DNA from: an uncultured Eubacteriales bacterium
GTDB lineage: Bacteria; Bacillota; Clostridia; Peptostreptococcales; Anaerovoracaceae
Direction of reading: 5' to 3'
DNA length: 5,702 nt
NCBI GenBank assembly: GCA_910585135.1
Contig: CAJUEB010000144.1
Span: 1 to 5,702 of the forward strand
Shown here: one piece after another, positions 1 to 5,697 of the stretch
Position numbering within the stretch: position 1 is the first letter of the stretch
Layout: each line of letters begins with the position of its first letter
The notes under the pieces: generated by a model
Databases searched by the model: none
What the model saw: the letters and a program-made list of their open reading frames with translations, nothing else
What the model was told of the DNA's origin: nothing
Translations under genes and position numbers: made by a program

Positions 1-101
1 CACGACGAGCAGCATAATGCCGTTCCTACCAAAAACCGATGCACGAGCTTCAATGAACGCTTCCTTGCGGCAACGCCGTATCAATCAATGCGTTCATTAT
101 A
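1..101. repeat. Tandem repeat copy 1 (109-base period), non-coding
   Basis: First visible copy of a long direct repeat. Bases 1-101 align without gaps to 110-210, with five substitutions (positions 41, 43, 61, 66 and 82 of this copy), about 95% identity. Eight unrelated bases (102-109) separate the copies. The period is not a multiple of three, so it is not an in-frame coding repeat, and I see no gene in it. Inside the copy, AATGAACGC (52-60) faces GCGTTCATT (90-98), a 9-bp inverted repeat with a 29-base loop. The copy starts at the window edge, so more copies may lie to the left. The minus strand shows TATAAT at 101-96, but no good -35 box lies upstream of it. Confidence 0.9.
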
Positions 102-109
102 GCGAGCGG

Positions 110-210
110 CACGACGAGCAGCATAATGCCGTTCCTACCAAAAACCGATTCGCGAGCTTCAATGAACGCCTCCTCGCGGCAACGCCGTATTAATCAATGC
201 GTTCATTATA
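110..210. repeat. Tandem repeat copy 2 (109-base period), non-coding
   Basis: Second copy of the direct repeat, immediately upstream of the SpoIID-type gene. The inverted repeat seen in copy 1 is fully conserved here (161-169 with 199-207), and the five substitutions all fall outside its arms. Similarity stops sharply after ATTATA (210), followed by a CCCGCC and an eight-A run. On the minus strand TATAAT (210-205) has TGTACT 17 bases upstream (233-228). This is a weak candidate promoter that would read leftwards through the repeats. Whether that has any meaning depends on what lies left of the window. Confidence 0.9.
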
Positions 211-247
211 ACATCCCGCCAAAAAAAAGTACACCGTTCATACTCAC

Positions 248-276
248 TTGCATAGTTTTCAGTTTCCCATCATAAA
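248..276 (+). promoter_or_regulatory. Weak sigma-70-like promoter candidate for the SpoIID-type gene
   Basis: TTGCAT (248-253) is followed by a 17-base spacer and CATAAA (271-276). This matches the sigma-70 consensus 3/6 and 4/6, and would start a transcript about 25 bases before the ATG at 308. It is the best pair in the A/T-rich leader after the repeats, but the match is modest. The TTG at 248 could open a longer in-frame reading frame, but it has no ribosome site. Confidence 0.3.
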
Positions 277-295
277 CTTGTACAAATCATTACCC

Positions 296-301
296 AGGGA
301 G
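296..301 (+). promoter_or_regulatory. Ribosome binding site fixing the SpoIID start at 308
   Basis: AGGGAG sits six bases before ATG at 308. The upstream in-frame TTG at 248 has no Shine-Dalgarno-like sequence before it, and the residues it would add lack a signal-like character. The ATG at 308 is therefore preferred. Confidence 0.8.
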
Positions 302-307
302 CACATC

Positions 308-1390
308 ATGAAAATACATCTTCTAAGCAAACGAAAACTTAAAAAAACGCTGCGTCAAATCACAGCCAAACTTTCTGATATTTTAGCCATTCCGCTGGTA
401 AAACCTGCCGCCATCATCGTGGCGGCTTTATGCGTCCTTCTCATCCTCGCACCTTACCTGCTGATGAAATTTAACCCCGGCACGGGACAACCAGCGGAAA
501 ACCGAAAAACCCAGGCATCGTTCGAACTCGTCGAGCTCCCGAAAAACATCACCATCTACCGCACCGAGAGCAAGAAAACAGAGACCCTGGATTTTGAAGA
601 TTACGTGAAAGGAGTCGTCTCCGGTGAAATGCCCGCTTCCTTTCACGAAGAAGCGCTAAAGGCGCAATCCGTCGCTGCCAGAACGTATTCTGCCGCCCGT
701 ATCCTGCGTGCAGAAAACGAGGGCAACCCTTCCGCGCACCCCGACGCCCCCTTGTGCAACGCCACCCACTGTCAGGTATACCGCAGCATTCCTGAGTTGG
801 AAAAGTTAAAGGGCGAGGCTTGGATGAAAAAAGACTGGAAGAAGATATGCGACGCTGTTGACCAGACAAATGGACAGCTCCTTTATTATAATGGGGAATT
901 GGTTGAACAAGCGCTGTTCCATTCCTCCAGCGGAGGAAAAACAGAAAATGCTGAAGACGTTTTTGCCGCCGCAGTTCCCTACCTTGTCAGCGTAGAAAGC
1001 CCCTATGAAGAAAACGCCACGCATCAAAATGAAGAACATTCCTATTCCGTCGAAGAGCTTTCGAAAACGCTGAAAACAAAACATCCTTCGATATCATTCG
1101 GCACGCTCACGGCCGACAATATCAAGATCATCAGCAGGAGCAAAGGCGGCAGGGTAGAAAAGATGCAGATCGGAAACGGTTCCCTGACAGGACGGCAGGT
1201 GCGGGAAGCGCTAAACCTTCCTTCCGCTAATTTTACCATCGATATAAAAAACAACATCGTAACCTTTACCTCCAGCGGTTCGGGACATGGCGTCGGCATG
1301 AGCCAGTACGGCGCAGACGGCATGGCAAAGCAAGGCTATGATTACAAAGAAATTCTGGAACATTATTATCGGGGGACGGAAGTGTTTTAA
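308..1390 (+). CDS. spoIID: SpoIID/LytB-domain protein (peptidoglycan lytic transglycosylase homologue), membrane anchored
   Basis: The product is 360 residues from the ATG at 308. The first ~32 residues are strongly basic (cytoplasmic). Residues ~33-53 form one hydrophobic membrane segment, and the rest should lie outside the membrane. The SpoIID domain begins near residue 95 with VKGVVSGEMPASF and ALKAQSVAARTYSAAR. Glu107 in the GEMP motif corresponds to the family's catalytic glutamate. His144, Cys150, His154 and Cys155 match the His/Cys cluster that binds zinc in clostridial SpoIID. The C-terminus has GHGVGMSQYGADGMA and the HYYRGT ending typical of the family. Known role: cleaving glycan strands stripped of stem peptides, for engulfment during sporulation in spore formers. 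Length is close to Bacillus SpoIID (about 340). No sporulation neighbour is visible, so a general cell-wall role is possible. The domain call is firm; strict orthology to spoIID is less certain. Confidence 0.9.
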   Translation: MKIHLLSKRKLKKTLRQITAKLSDILAIPLVKPAAIIVAALCVLLILAPYLLMKFNPGTGQPAENRKTQASFELVELPKNITIYRTESKKTETLDFEDYVKGVVSGEMPASFHEEALKAQSVAARTYSAARILRAENEGNPSAHPDAPLCNATHCQVYRSIPELEKLKGEAWMKKDWKKICDAVDQTNGQLLYYNGELVEQALFHSSSGGKTENAEDVFAAAVPYLVSVESPYEENATHQNEEHSYSVEELSKTLKTKHPSISFGTLTADNIKIISRSKGGRVEKMQIGNGSLTGRQVREALNLPSANFTIDIKNNIVTFTSSGSGHGVGMSQYGADGMAKQGYDYKEILEHYYRGTEVF

Positions 1391-1431
1391 TCAGTTAAGC
1401 AAATTTATAACCCGTAAAGCATCATTTTTAT

Positions 1432-1482
1432 ACAACTAAAGATGTATAAAGTCACAAAAATACATCTTTCAGTTGTTTTTTT
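1432..1482 (+). terminator. Rho-independent terminator after the SpoIID-type gene
   Basis: Left arm ACAACTAAAGATGTAT (1432-1447) pairs with 1460-1476 along its whole length except for one bulged C. The loop is 12 bases, and a run of seven T follows (1476-1482). It starts about 40 bases after the stop codon and separates the SpoIID unit from the aminotransferase operon. Confidence 0.88.
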
Positions 1483-1501
1483 ATGGTTTTCGCCATATTA
1501 C
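1473..1501 (+). promoter_or_regulatory. Weak promoter candidate for the aminotransferase-transporter operon
   Basis: TTGTTT (1473-1478), a 17-base spacer and TATTAC (1496-1501) make a sub-consensus sigma-70-like pair (4/6 at each box). The -35 box would overlap the right arm of the upstream terminator, which is unusual. A transcript from here would carry a leader of about 50 bases. No better pair was seen between the terminator and the gene, so the operon may depend on an activator. Confidence 0.28.
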
Positions 1502-1511
1502 GATAAAACCA
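1484..1511. promoter_or_regulatory. Perfect inverted repeat, possible operator of the aminotransferase operon
   Basis: TGGTTTT (1484-1490) and AAAACCA (1505-1511) are perfect 7-bp arms 14 bases apart. Their centres are 21 bases apart, about two helical turns, which suits a dimeric DNA-binding protein. The spacer contains the candidate -10 box. As RNA the stem is A/U-rich with a large loop and no T run behind it, so protein binding is more likely than termination. The match to the nearby LuxR-type regulator is only inferred; the same arms do not occur before the regulator gene. Confidence 0.35.
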
Positions 1512-1560
1512 CCAACTAATTTATTTTACTGAATTTTAACATCACGAACAGGAGGAAAAA

Positions 1561-2910
1561 ATGATTAGCAAAAAGTTATTGAAAAGCCAATATCAAGAAG
1601 AACGCAAAACGTTTGAGGAAAACCATAAAAAATCAGGCGAACTATTTCAAAAAGCACAAGCAAACCTACTTGGCGGCGTGCCGATGAACTGGATGGTGCG
1701 CTGGGCAGGAAGCTGGCCTGTATTTGTGGAAAAAGCAAAGGGAGCGCATTTCACCGATGTAGACGGAAACGAATACATGGATTTCTGCCTGGGCGATACC
1801 GGGTCAATGCTGGGTCACGCCATGGATCCTGTCATCGAGTCGGTCTCCAAGGCCATCGCCAAGGGAACGACCCTGATGCTTCCAACGGAGGATGCGATCT
1901 TCAACGGTCAGGAACTTACGAAGCGTTTTGGCATGAAATACTGGCAGTTTACGACAAGCGCAACCGATGCAAACCGTTTCGCACTCAGACTTGCCAGGGA
2001 AATTACAGGCAGGAGTAAAATCCTCGCATACAACTGGTGCTACCATGGCAGCGTCGATGAAACGGTCGCAACGCTTGATGAAGCAGGAAACGTAATCCCT
2101 AAGCCGGGAAATGTCGGACCTCAGGTAAGCCCTGCCCTTACGAGCAAGATCATCGAATGGAACGATATCGATGCGCTGGAAAACGCACTAAAAGATAGGG
2201 ACGTCGCCGCAGTGCTCGCAGAACCGGCTCTTACCAATATTGGCATCGTCCATCCTGATCCTGGTTATCACGAAGCGCTGCGCAAGCTCACCAAAAAATA
2301 CGGAACATATCTCATCATAGATGAAACGCATACGATCTGTGCAGGAACCGGCGGATGCACAAAGGCATGGGGACTAGAGCCGGATATGGTAACGATGGGG
2401 AAAACTATCGCTGCCGGAATCCCGACGGGCGCTTATGGCATGTCAGAAGAGGTCGGCAAGAAAGCCCTGGAAGCGATTCCTGAGCATTATGCGGACGTAG
2501 GCGGCGTAGGCGGAACACTTGCTGGTAACGCCCTTGCCATGGCAGCAATGAGAACGACGCTAAGCGAAATTTTAACGGAAAAATTTTACGAGAAGAACAT
2601 CCCGCTGGCAGAAAGATTCTGTGAAGGCGTAAAATCCATCATTAGCAAATATCATCTACCATGGAATGCGACGGTACTGGGCAATCGTACGGAATACTGG
2701 TTCCGCGAAACTCCTGCACACAACGGGCTGGAAGCTGAGCAGGCACAAGATGAATTGCTCGACAAATATATGCATCTTGCTTCCATGAACCGCGGCGTCC
2801 TAATGACACCATTTCACAATATGGCACTCGTATCAGCAGATATAACCGAAAAAGACATTGATTACCACACAACAATGTTTGACGAAATCGTAAAAGCGAT
2901 TATCGAATAG
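1561..2910 (+). CDS. Class III PLP-dependent aminotransferase, glutamate-1-semialdehyde aminomutase-like
   Basis: A 449-residue cytoplasmic enzyme of PLP fold type I. AGGAGG lies five bases before the ATG. Visible landmarks: the GGVPMNW and DVDGNEYMDFCLGDTGSMLGH entry region (residues ~38-86); phosphate-cup motif TTSATDAN (131-138); Y161-H162-G163, where the aromatic residue stacks on the cofactor; Glu221 in LAEP; Asp254 in IIDETHT, which holds the pyridine nitrogen; Schiff-base Lys281 in TMGKTIAAGIPTGAYG; and GGTLAGN around Thr319, which contacts phosphate from the partner subunit. The framework is that of glutamate-1-semialdehyde aminomutase and beta-amino-acid aminotransferases. The usual NSGTEA is SATDA here, and DEV is DET. 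There are no haem-biosynthesis neighbours, so hemL is unlikely. The reaction may be a transamination or an amino shift; the substrate cannot be named. The transporter gene follows 17 bases later, so the two are probably co-transcribed. All key catalytic residues are present. Confidence 0.9.
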   Translation: MISKKLLKSQYQEERKTFEENHKKSGELFQKAQANLLGGVPMNWMVRWAGSWPVFVEKAKGAHFTDVDGNEYMDFCLGDTGSMLGHAMDPVIESVSKAIAKGTTLMLPTEDAIFNGQELTKRFGMKYWQFTTSATDANRFALRLAREITGRSKILAYNWCYHGSVDETVATLDEAGNVIPKPGNVGPQVSPALTSKIIEWNDIDALENALKDRDVAAVLAEPALTNIGIVHPDPGYHEALRKLTKKYGTYLIIDETHTICAGTGGCTKAWGLEPDMVTMGKTIAAGIPTGAYGMSEEVGKKALEAIPEHYADVGGVGGTLAGNALAMAAMRTTLSEILTEKFYEKNIPLAERFCEGVKSIISKYHLPWNATVLGNRTEYWFRETPAHNGLEAEQAQDELLDKYMHLASMNRGVLMTPFHNMALVSADITEKDIDYHTTMFDEIVKAIIE

Positions 2911-2927
2911 CGGCATAGGAGGTTCAA

Positions 2928-4421
2928 ATGTCCTTGATTAGACTTGAAAATGAAGTAAAAACATTCAATCCATTAAGATCGCTAATCGTGGTTCTATGCA
3001 CCGTGGCAATAACATATTTATTATCTTTCACCGTTGTAGATCAAAGCGGTGAAACGCTGGGCATTTGGTCATGTCTGCCAGCCGTATTCATGGTCGTTTA
3101 TGTATTTGCCACAAAACGCGTCATGGAAGCGCTGTTTCTTGCAGCGCTCATGGGCGCCATTTTATGCCATCCAGATGAAAATGTCGTCCTATTATTAAGC
3201 AGCACGACAACGGATGTCATGATGGATGAAGATACGGGCTGGCTTATCGTTGTATGCGGGCTGATGGGAAGCCTGATCTGCCTGATCGAAAAGGCGGGAG
3301 GCGCATTCGCCTTTGGGGAATGGGCGGCAAAACGGGCAAAGAGCAGGAAGTCATCACTTATGTGGACCTGGTTTTTAGGCGTTGCAATCTTTATCGATGA
3401 TTACCTGAACTCTTTAACCATCGGATCTTGCATGAAAAGGCTTACCGATAAGTATGGTGTTTCCAGGGAAATGCTCAGCTATGTCACCAGCTCAACCGCA
3501 GCACCTTTATGTGTCCTGATCCCCATTTCGACATGGGCCGTATTTGCAGGCAGGGTAATGGTACAAAATGGCTGGGGCGAGGAAGGCAGTGAAATAGCAA
3601 CATTCGCCCGGACAATACCATTTAACTTCTACGGATGGATCGCTGCGATCTTAGTCGTTTGCGTCATATGGAAAATAGTTCCGGTTTTTGGACCGATGAA
3701 AAAAGCCGAAGAACGAGTAGCAAACGGTGGTCCAGCAGCACCACCAGATTCTGGAGACATCGATATTTCTAATGGAATGGATGAAAATGCGATCCCTGAC
3801 AATCCAAAGGTTATAAACCTATTTATCCCGATATTTGCGCTGATAAGCTTCACGCTCATATTTAACATTGATATGCAGGTTGGGATTTTCTTCACACTGC
3901 TTCTGTGCTACATCCTTTTTATCGGACAAAAACTGATGACGTCAGCGGAATACTGGGATTGCATTGTAAACGGGATCAAAAATATGATCCTTCCATTATT
4001 GTTATGCATCATCGCATATGTCTTTGCCGCTATGAATGAAGAAATGGGTTTTACAAAATATGTAATTGATCTTGCAACGGCCCATATTTCACCACAATTC
4101 TTGCCAGTGGTCGTATTCTGCGCCCTTGCTGTAACAGAATTTATCACGGGAACAAACTGGGGGATGTTCGTTATTGCACTGCCGATCATAATCCCGCTGG
4201 CGATCAACCTTGCGGTACCTCTGCCACTAGCATGTGCAGCTGTATTGTCAGCCGGAGTACTGGGAGCGCACTGCTGCTTCTATTCAGACTGTACAGTCAT
4301 CACTTCGGCAGCAACCGGCTGTAATAACTTCCAGCATGCATGGACACAGATGCCATACGGTCTTCTAGCCGGTGGAATCTCAGCAATTTTCTTCCTCGTA
4401 TGCGGACTTATTATGGTATAA
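2928..4421 (+). CDS. NhaC-family Na+/H+ antiporter-like membrane transporter
   Basis: A 497-residue inner-membrane protein with roughly eleven to twelve hydrophobic segments. AGGAGG (2917-2922) is five bases before the ATG, and the gene starts 17 bases after the aminotransferase stop, so translation from one mRNA is expected. The family signature appears in the first half as FIDDYLNSLTIG, with Asp157-Asp158 in a membrane segment, followed by LTDKYGVSREMLSYVTSSTAAPLCVLIPISTW. A hydrophilic, Pro/Gly/Asp-rich loop (residues ~255-290) separates the two halves. The second half has TEFITGTNWG and GAHCCFYSDCTVITSA (His448, Asp454), equivalent to the family's GDHxSPxSDTTxxSS. The first Asp of that motif is Ala here. 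NhaC relatives exchange Na+ for H+, and some, such as MleN, couple this to organic acids. Pairing with an aminotransferase suggests that the cargo is an amine, amino acid or keto acid, which is inference. The gene is complete. Confidence 0.88.
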   Translation: MSLIRLENEVKTFNPLRSLIVVLCTVAITYLLSFTVVDQSGETLGIWSCLPAVFMVVYVFATKRVMEALFLAALMGAILCHPDENVVLLLSSTTTDVMMDEDTGWLIVVCGLMGSLICLIEKAGGAFAFGEWAAKRAKSRKSSLMWTWFLGVAIFIDDYLNSLTIGSCMKRLTDKYGVSREMLSYVTSSTAAPLCVLIPISTWAVFAGRVMVQNGWGEEGSEIATFARTIPFNFYGWIAAILVVCVIWKIVPVFGPMKKAEERVANGGPAAPPDSGDIDISNGMDENAIPDNPKVINLFIPIFALISFTLIFNIDMQVGIFFTLLLCYILFIGQKLMTSAEYWDCIVNGIKNMILPLLLCIIAYVFAAMNEEMGFTKYVIDLATAHISPQFLPVVVFCALAVTEFITGTNWGMFVIALPIIIPLAINLAVPLPLACAAVLSAGVLGAHCCFYSDCTVITSAATGCNNFQHAWTQMPYGLLAGGISAIFFLVCGLIMV

Positions 4422-4444
4422 ACCTTCAAAAAATTTTATATATG

Positions 4445-4484
4445 AAAACAGCGGTGTCATGACAATTGGTGACACCGCTGTTTT
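4445..4484. terminator. Bidirectional rho-independent terminator between convergent genes
   Basis: A perfect 15-bp stem (4445-4459 with 4470-4484) encloses a 10-base loop. Four A begin the left arm and four T end the right arm, so each strand presents a GC-rich hairpin with T at its 3' side. It lies 23 bases after the transporter stop and 136 bases beyond the regulator stop, the expected place to stop transcription from both sides. The T runs belong to the stem and are short, so efficiency cannot be judged. Confidence 0.85.
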
Positions 4485-4620
4485 GAACTGAAGCTCAAAA
4501 AGTTCAGATCAAAAGCTAATAATTAGAGAGCTTATCAGGTAAAATGTATCAGTTTTTTCGATAGTCAGGTGATTCGACTACCTTTCTGCATATTCAACGA
4601 TGTGATACAGAACTACTTTC
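4485..4620. other. Convergent intergenic spacer, no gene seen
   Basis: A/T-rich spacer between the shared terminator and the end of the regulator gene. It contains only small dyads: TGAACT (4484-4489) with AGTTCA (4501-4506), CTAAT/ATTAG (4516-4526), and AAGCT/AGCTT (4513-4533). None carries a T run suited to termination, and no reading frame with a ribosome site is present. Confidence 0.6.
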
Positions 4621-5403
4621 TTATTTTATTTTTTCCATTTTCTTAATCAACTTCGCACGGCTGGAAACATTCATTTTCTGGTATATATTATACAGATGCC
4701 TTTTCACAGTATTAGCGCTTAAACTTAACCTCACTGCAATTTCTTCATTTGTAAGCCCCAGCTTTAATTCACGCACGATTTCTGTTTCCCTGCGGGTCAG
4801 GCCATAATTGTTCATAAGAGTTAAATCCATGTTCGTAATTTTCGCCGGAATCGCCAGAATACTATTTTCCATGCTCTGCGTCATATGCGGCAAAAGAATG
4901 TTCATGATTTCCAAATCCTTGCCATTAAAATCAGGTCTGCGGTTATTCCGGTACAGTGCGATTGCCCCGAGGATTTCCGGTGTCTTTCTTGCAATCAAAT
5001 AGCAGCCCAAGGAATATACCAATCCTCTTGGTTCTAAAAACTCTTTGTAAAACACAGTGTTCACCCGCGCTGCTTTATTAATCAGCTCAGATTCAATAAA
5101 AGCGATTGATTTTTCATTATTGATATACCACTTCGTATAATCAAACGAGCTGTATTTGTCCTGATATGCACATTCAAAGTCCTTTTGGAAAGAATCGCCA
5201 AACCTTGATATATAAACGGGATCTACGATTTCAAAACCCGCATTTTCATTGACATACACGGAACAAAAATCTCCAAAATCAAAAGGGATGAGAAGATTGA
5301 GGACTTCCATAATTTGTTTTCTGACCGTGCGGCTATCGCCCGGAAGATAAATCTTGCAAATCAGCTCATTCACCCTATCAAACTCAATATCAGTCAAATT
5401 CAT
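4621..5403 (-). CDS. LuxR-family transcriptional regulator with GAF-like N-terminal sensor region
   Basis: 260 residues when started at the ATG at 5403. The last ~60 residues (about 200-260) are a LuxR/FixJ-type helix-turn-helix: YGLTRRETEIVREL, then GLTNEEIAVRLSLSANTVKRHL with the recognition helix, then YQKMNVSSRAKL. The preceding ~195 residues have the mixed alpha/beta pattern of a GAF-like ligand-binding domain (for example LGCYLIARKTPEILGAIALYR, then a long helix from LEIMNILLPHMTQSM). I see no receiver-domain phospho-acceptor pattern or membrane segment, so it is a cytoplasmic one-component regulator. It converges on the aminotransferase-transporter operon and is a likely, unproven, regulator of it. 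An in-frame ATG at 5418 would add five residues but has no ribosome site. The HTH assignment is firm; the sensor-domain label is tentative because the fold is judged by eye. Confidence 0.88.
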   Translation of the reverse strand: MNLTDIEFDRVNELICKIYLPGDSRTVRKQIMEVLNLLIPFDFGDFCSVYVNENAGFEIVDPVYISRFGDSFQKDFECAYQDKYSSFDYTKWYINNEKSIAFIESELINKAARVNTVFYKEFLEPRGLVYSLGCYLIARKTPEILGAIALYRNNRRPDFNGKDLEIMNILLPHMTQSMENSILAIPAKITNMDLTLMNNYGLTRRETEIVRELKLGLTNEEIAVRLSLSANTVKRHLYNIYQKMNVSSRAKLIKKMEKIK

Positions 5404-5410
5404 CCCATTT

Positions 5411-5416
5411 TCTCCC
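5411..5416 (-). promoter_or_regulatory. Ribosome binding site that moves the regulator start to 5403
   Basis: On the minus strand GGGAGA (5416-5411) lies seven bases before ATG at 5403. The alternative ATG at 5418 is preceded only by A/T-rich sequence and would sit about 11 bases from the predicted transcript start. The shorter protein, beginning MNLTDIEF, is preferred. Confidence 0.72.
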
Positions 5417-5435
5417 ATCGTTATATGTTATATTG

Positions 5436-5465
5436 ATTATACTGCAATCGTGCGAATAAGCGCAA
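5436..5465 (-). promoter_or_regulatory. Sigma-70-like promoter of the LuxR-type regulator
   Basis: Read on the minus strand, a perfect TATAAT -10 box (5441-5436) has TTGCGC (5465-5460) 18 bases upstream. The -35 box matches only its first three positions. A transcript would start near 5429, giving a leader of about 26 bases that contains the GGGAGA ribosome site. The perfect -10 box and the good position make it the strongest promoter candidate in the window. Confidence 0.6.
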
Positions 5466-5639
5466 TATTTTCATGCCAGTTTCAAAGCATACGAAGTTTT
5501 GGAAAGCGCACGCTTGCTGTTTTTTTATCTTTCGTATTAGTTTGCGGTTCTTTGTTGTTATTTCGCTCCGAACTTGCGGCTTTTCTTGAAATCTAGCAAA
5601 ATCTCGTCTGATTTTTAACCATCTGCCTTATTATTTTCG
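5466..5639. other. Intergenic region, T-rich, no convincing gene
   Basis: No open frame here has a start codon and ribosome site. One plus-strand frame (about 5496-5596) reads like a signal-peptide core: Gly-Lys-Arg, then TLAVFLSFVLVCGSLLLF, ending at TAG (5594-5596). The frame has no nearby ATG, GTG or TTG with a ribosome site and stays open only by running back through the regulator gene on the other strand. It could be a decayed 5' end of a secreted-protein gene, or chance hydrophobicity from T-rich DNA. Confidence 0.5.
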
Positions 5640-5654
5640 CATGATAAAATCATG
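5640..5654. repeat. Small perfect inverted repeat CATGAT-AAA-ATCATG
   Basis: 6-bp arms (5640-5645 and 5649-5654) around AAA, directly abutting the GC-rich hairpin at 5655. Alone it is a minor dyad; it is listed because it is the first of three stem-loops within 58 bases. Confidence 0.6.
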
Positions 5655-5677
5655 ACCGCCGGCTCAGCCGGCGGTTT
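5655..5677. terminator. Strong GC-rich hairpin, terminator-like
   Basis: ACCGCCGGCT (5655-5664) and AGCCGGCGGT (5666-5675) are perfect 10-bp arms around a single base; in practice about eight pairs form around a 5-base loop. Only three T follow (5675-5677) before GCT, so it is a weak terminator by the usual rule. No plus-strand gene ends just upstream that would need it. It may instead belong to an intergenic repeat or to the end of a mobile element lying to the right. Confidence 0.5.
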
Positions 5678-5682
5678 GCTCT

Positions 5683-5697
5683 GCCCCTACAAGGGGC
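5683..5697. repeat. GCCCCT-ACA-AGGGGC hairpin at the right edge
   Basis: Perfect 6-bp arms (5683-5688 and 5692-5697) with a 3-base loop, seven bases after the larger GC-rich hairpin. Two compact hairpins in tandem with little between them recall the subterminal stem-loops of IS200/IS605-type elements, or a dispersed intergenic repeat. The window ends five bases later, so this cannot be decided here. Confidence 0.5.

Noticed and set aside
1..210. CRISPR array
   Set aside because: The repeated unit is about 100 bases with only 8 unrelated bases between copies. That is the wrong geometry for short repeats with unique spacers of similar length.
248..307. N-terminal extension of the SpoIID protein from TTG at 248
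   Set aside because: No ribosome site precedes the TTG, while AGGGAG is correctly placed before ATG at 308.
4808..5002. 64-residue plus-strand reading frame
   Set aside because: It lies wholly inside the LuxR-type gene on the other strand, without a ribosome site or a recognisable product.
5452..5478. Sigma-54 promoter before the regulator (minus-strand TGGCAT ... TTGC)
   Set aside because: The distance between the GG and GC elements is 12 bases, two more than sigma-54 promoters allow, and a perfect TATAAT lies just downstream.
5501..5527. Terminator AAGC-GCAC-GCTT followed by a T run
   Set aside because: The stem is only four pairs, and no plus-strand transcript upstream would need it.
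5354..5596. 80-residue plus-strand reading frame
   Set aside because: Its start lies inside the regulator gene on the opposite strand, with no ribosome site, and the frame is open largely by chance. Only its hydrophobic tail is noted as a possible remnant.
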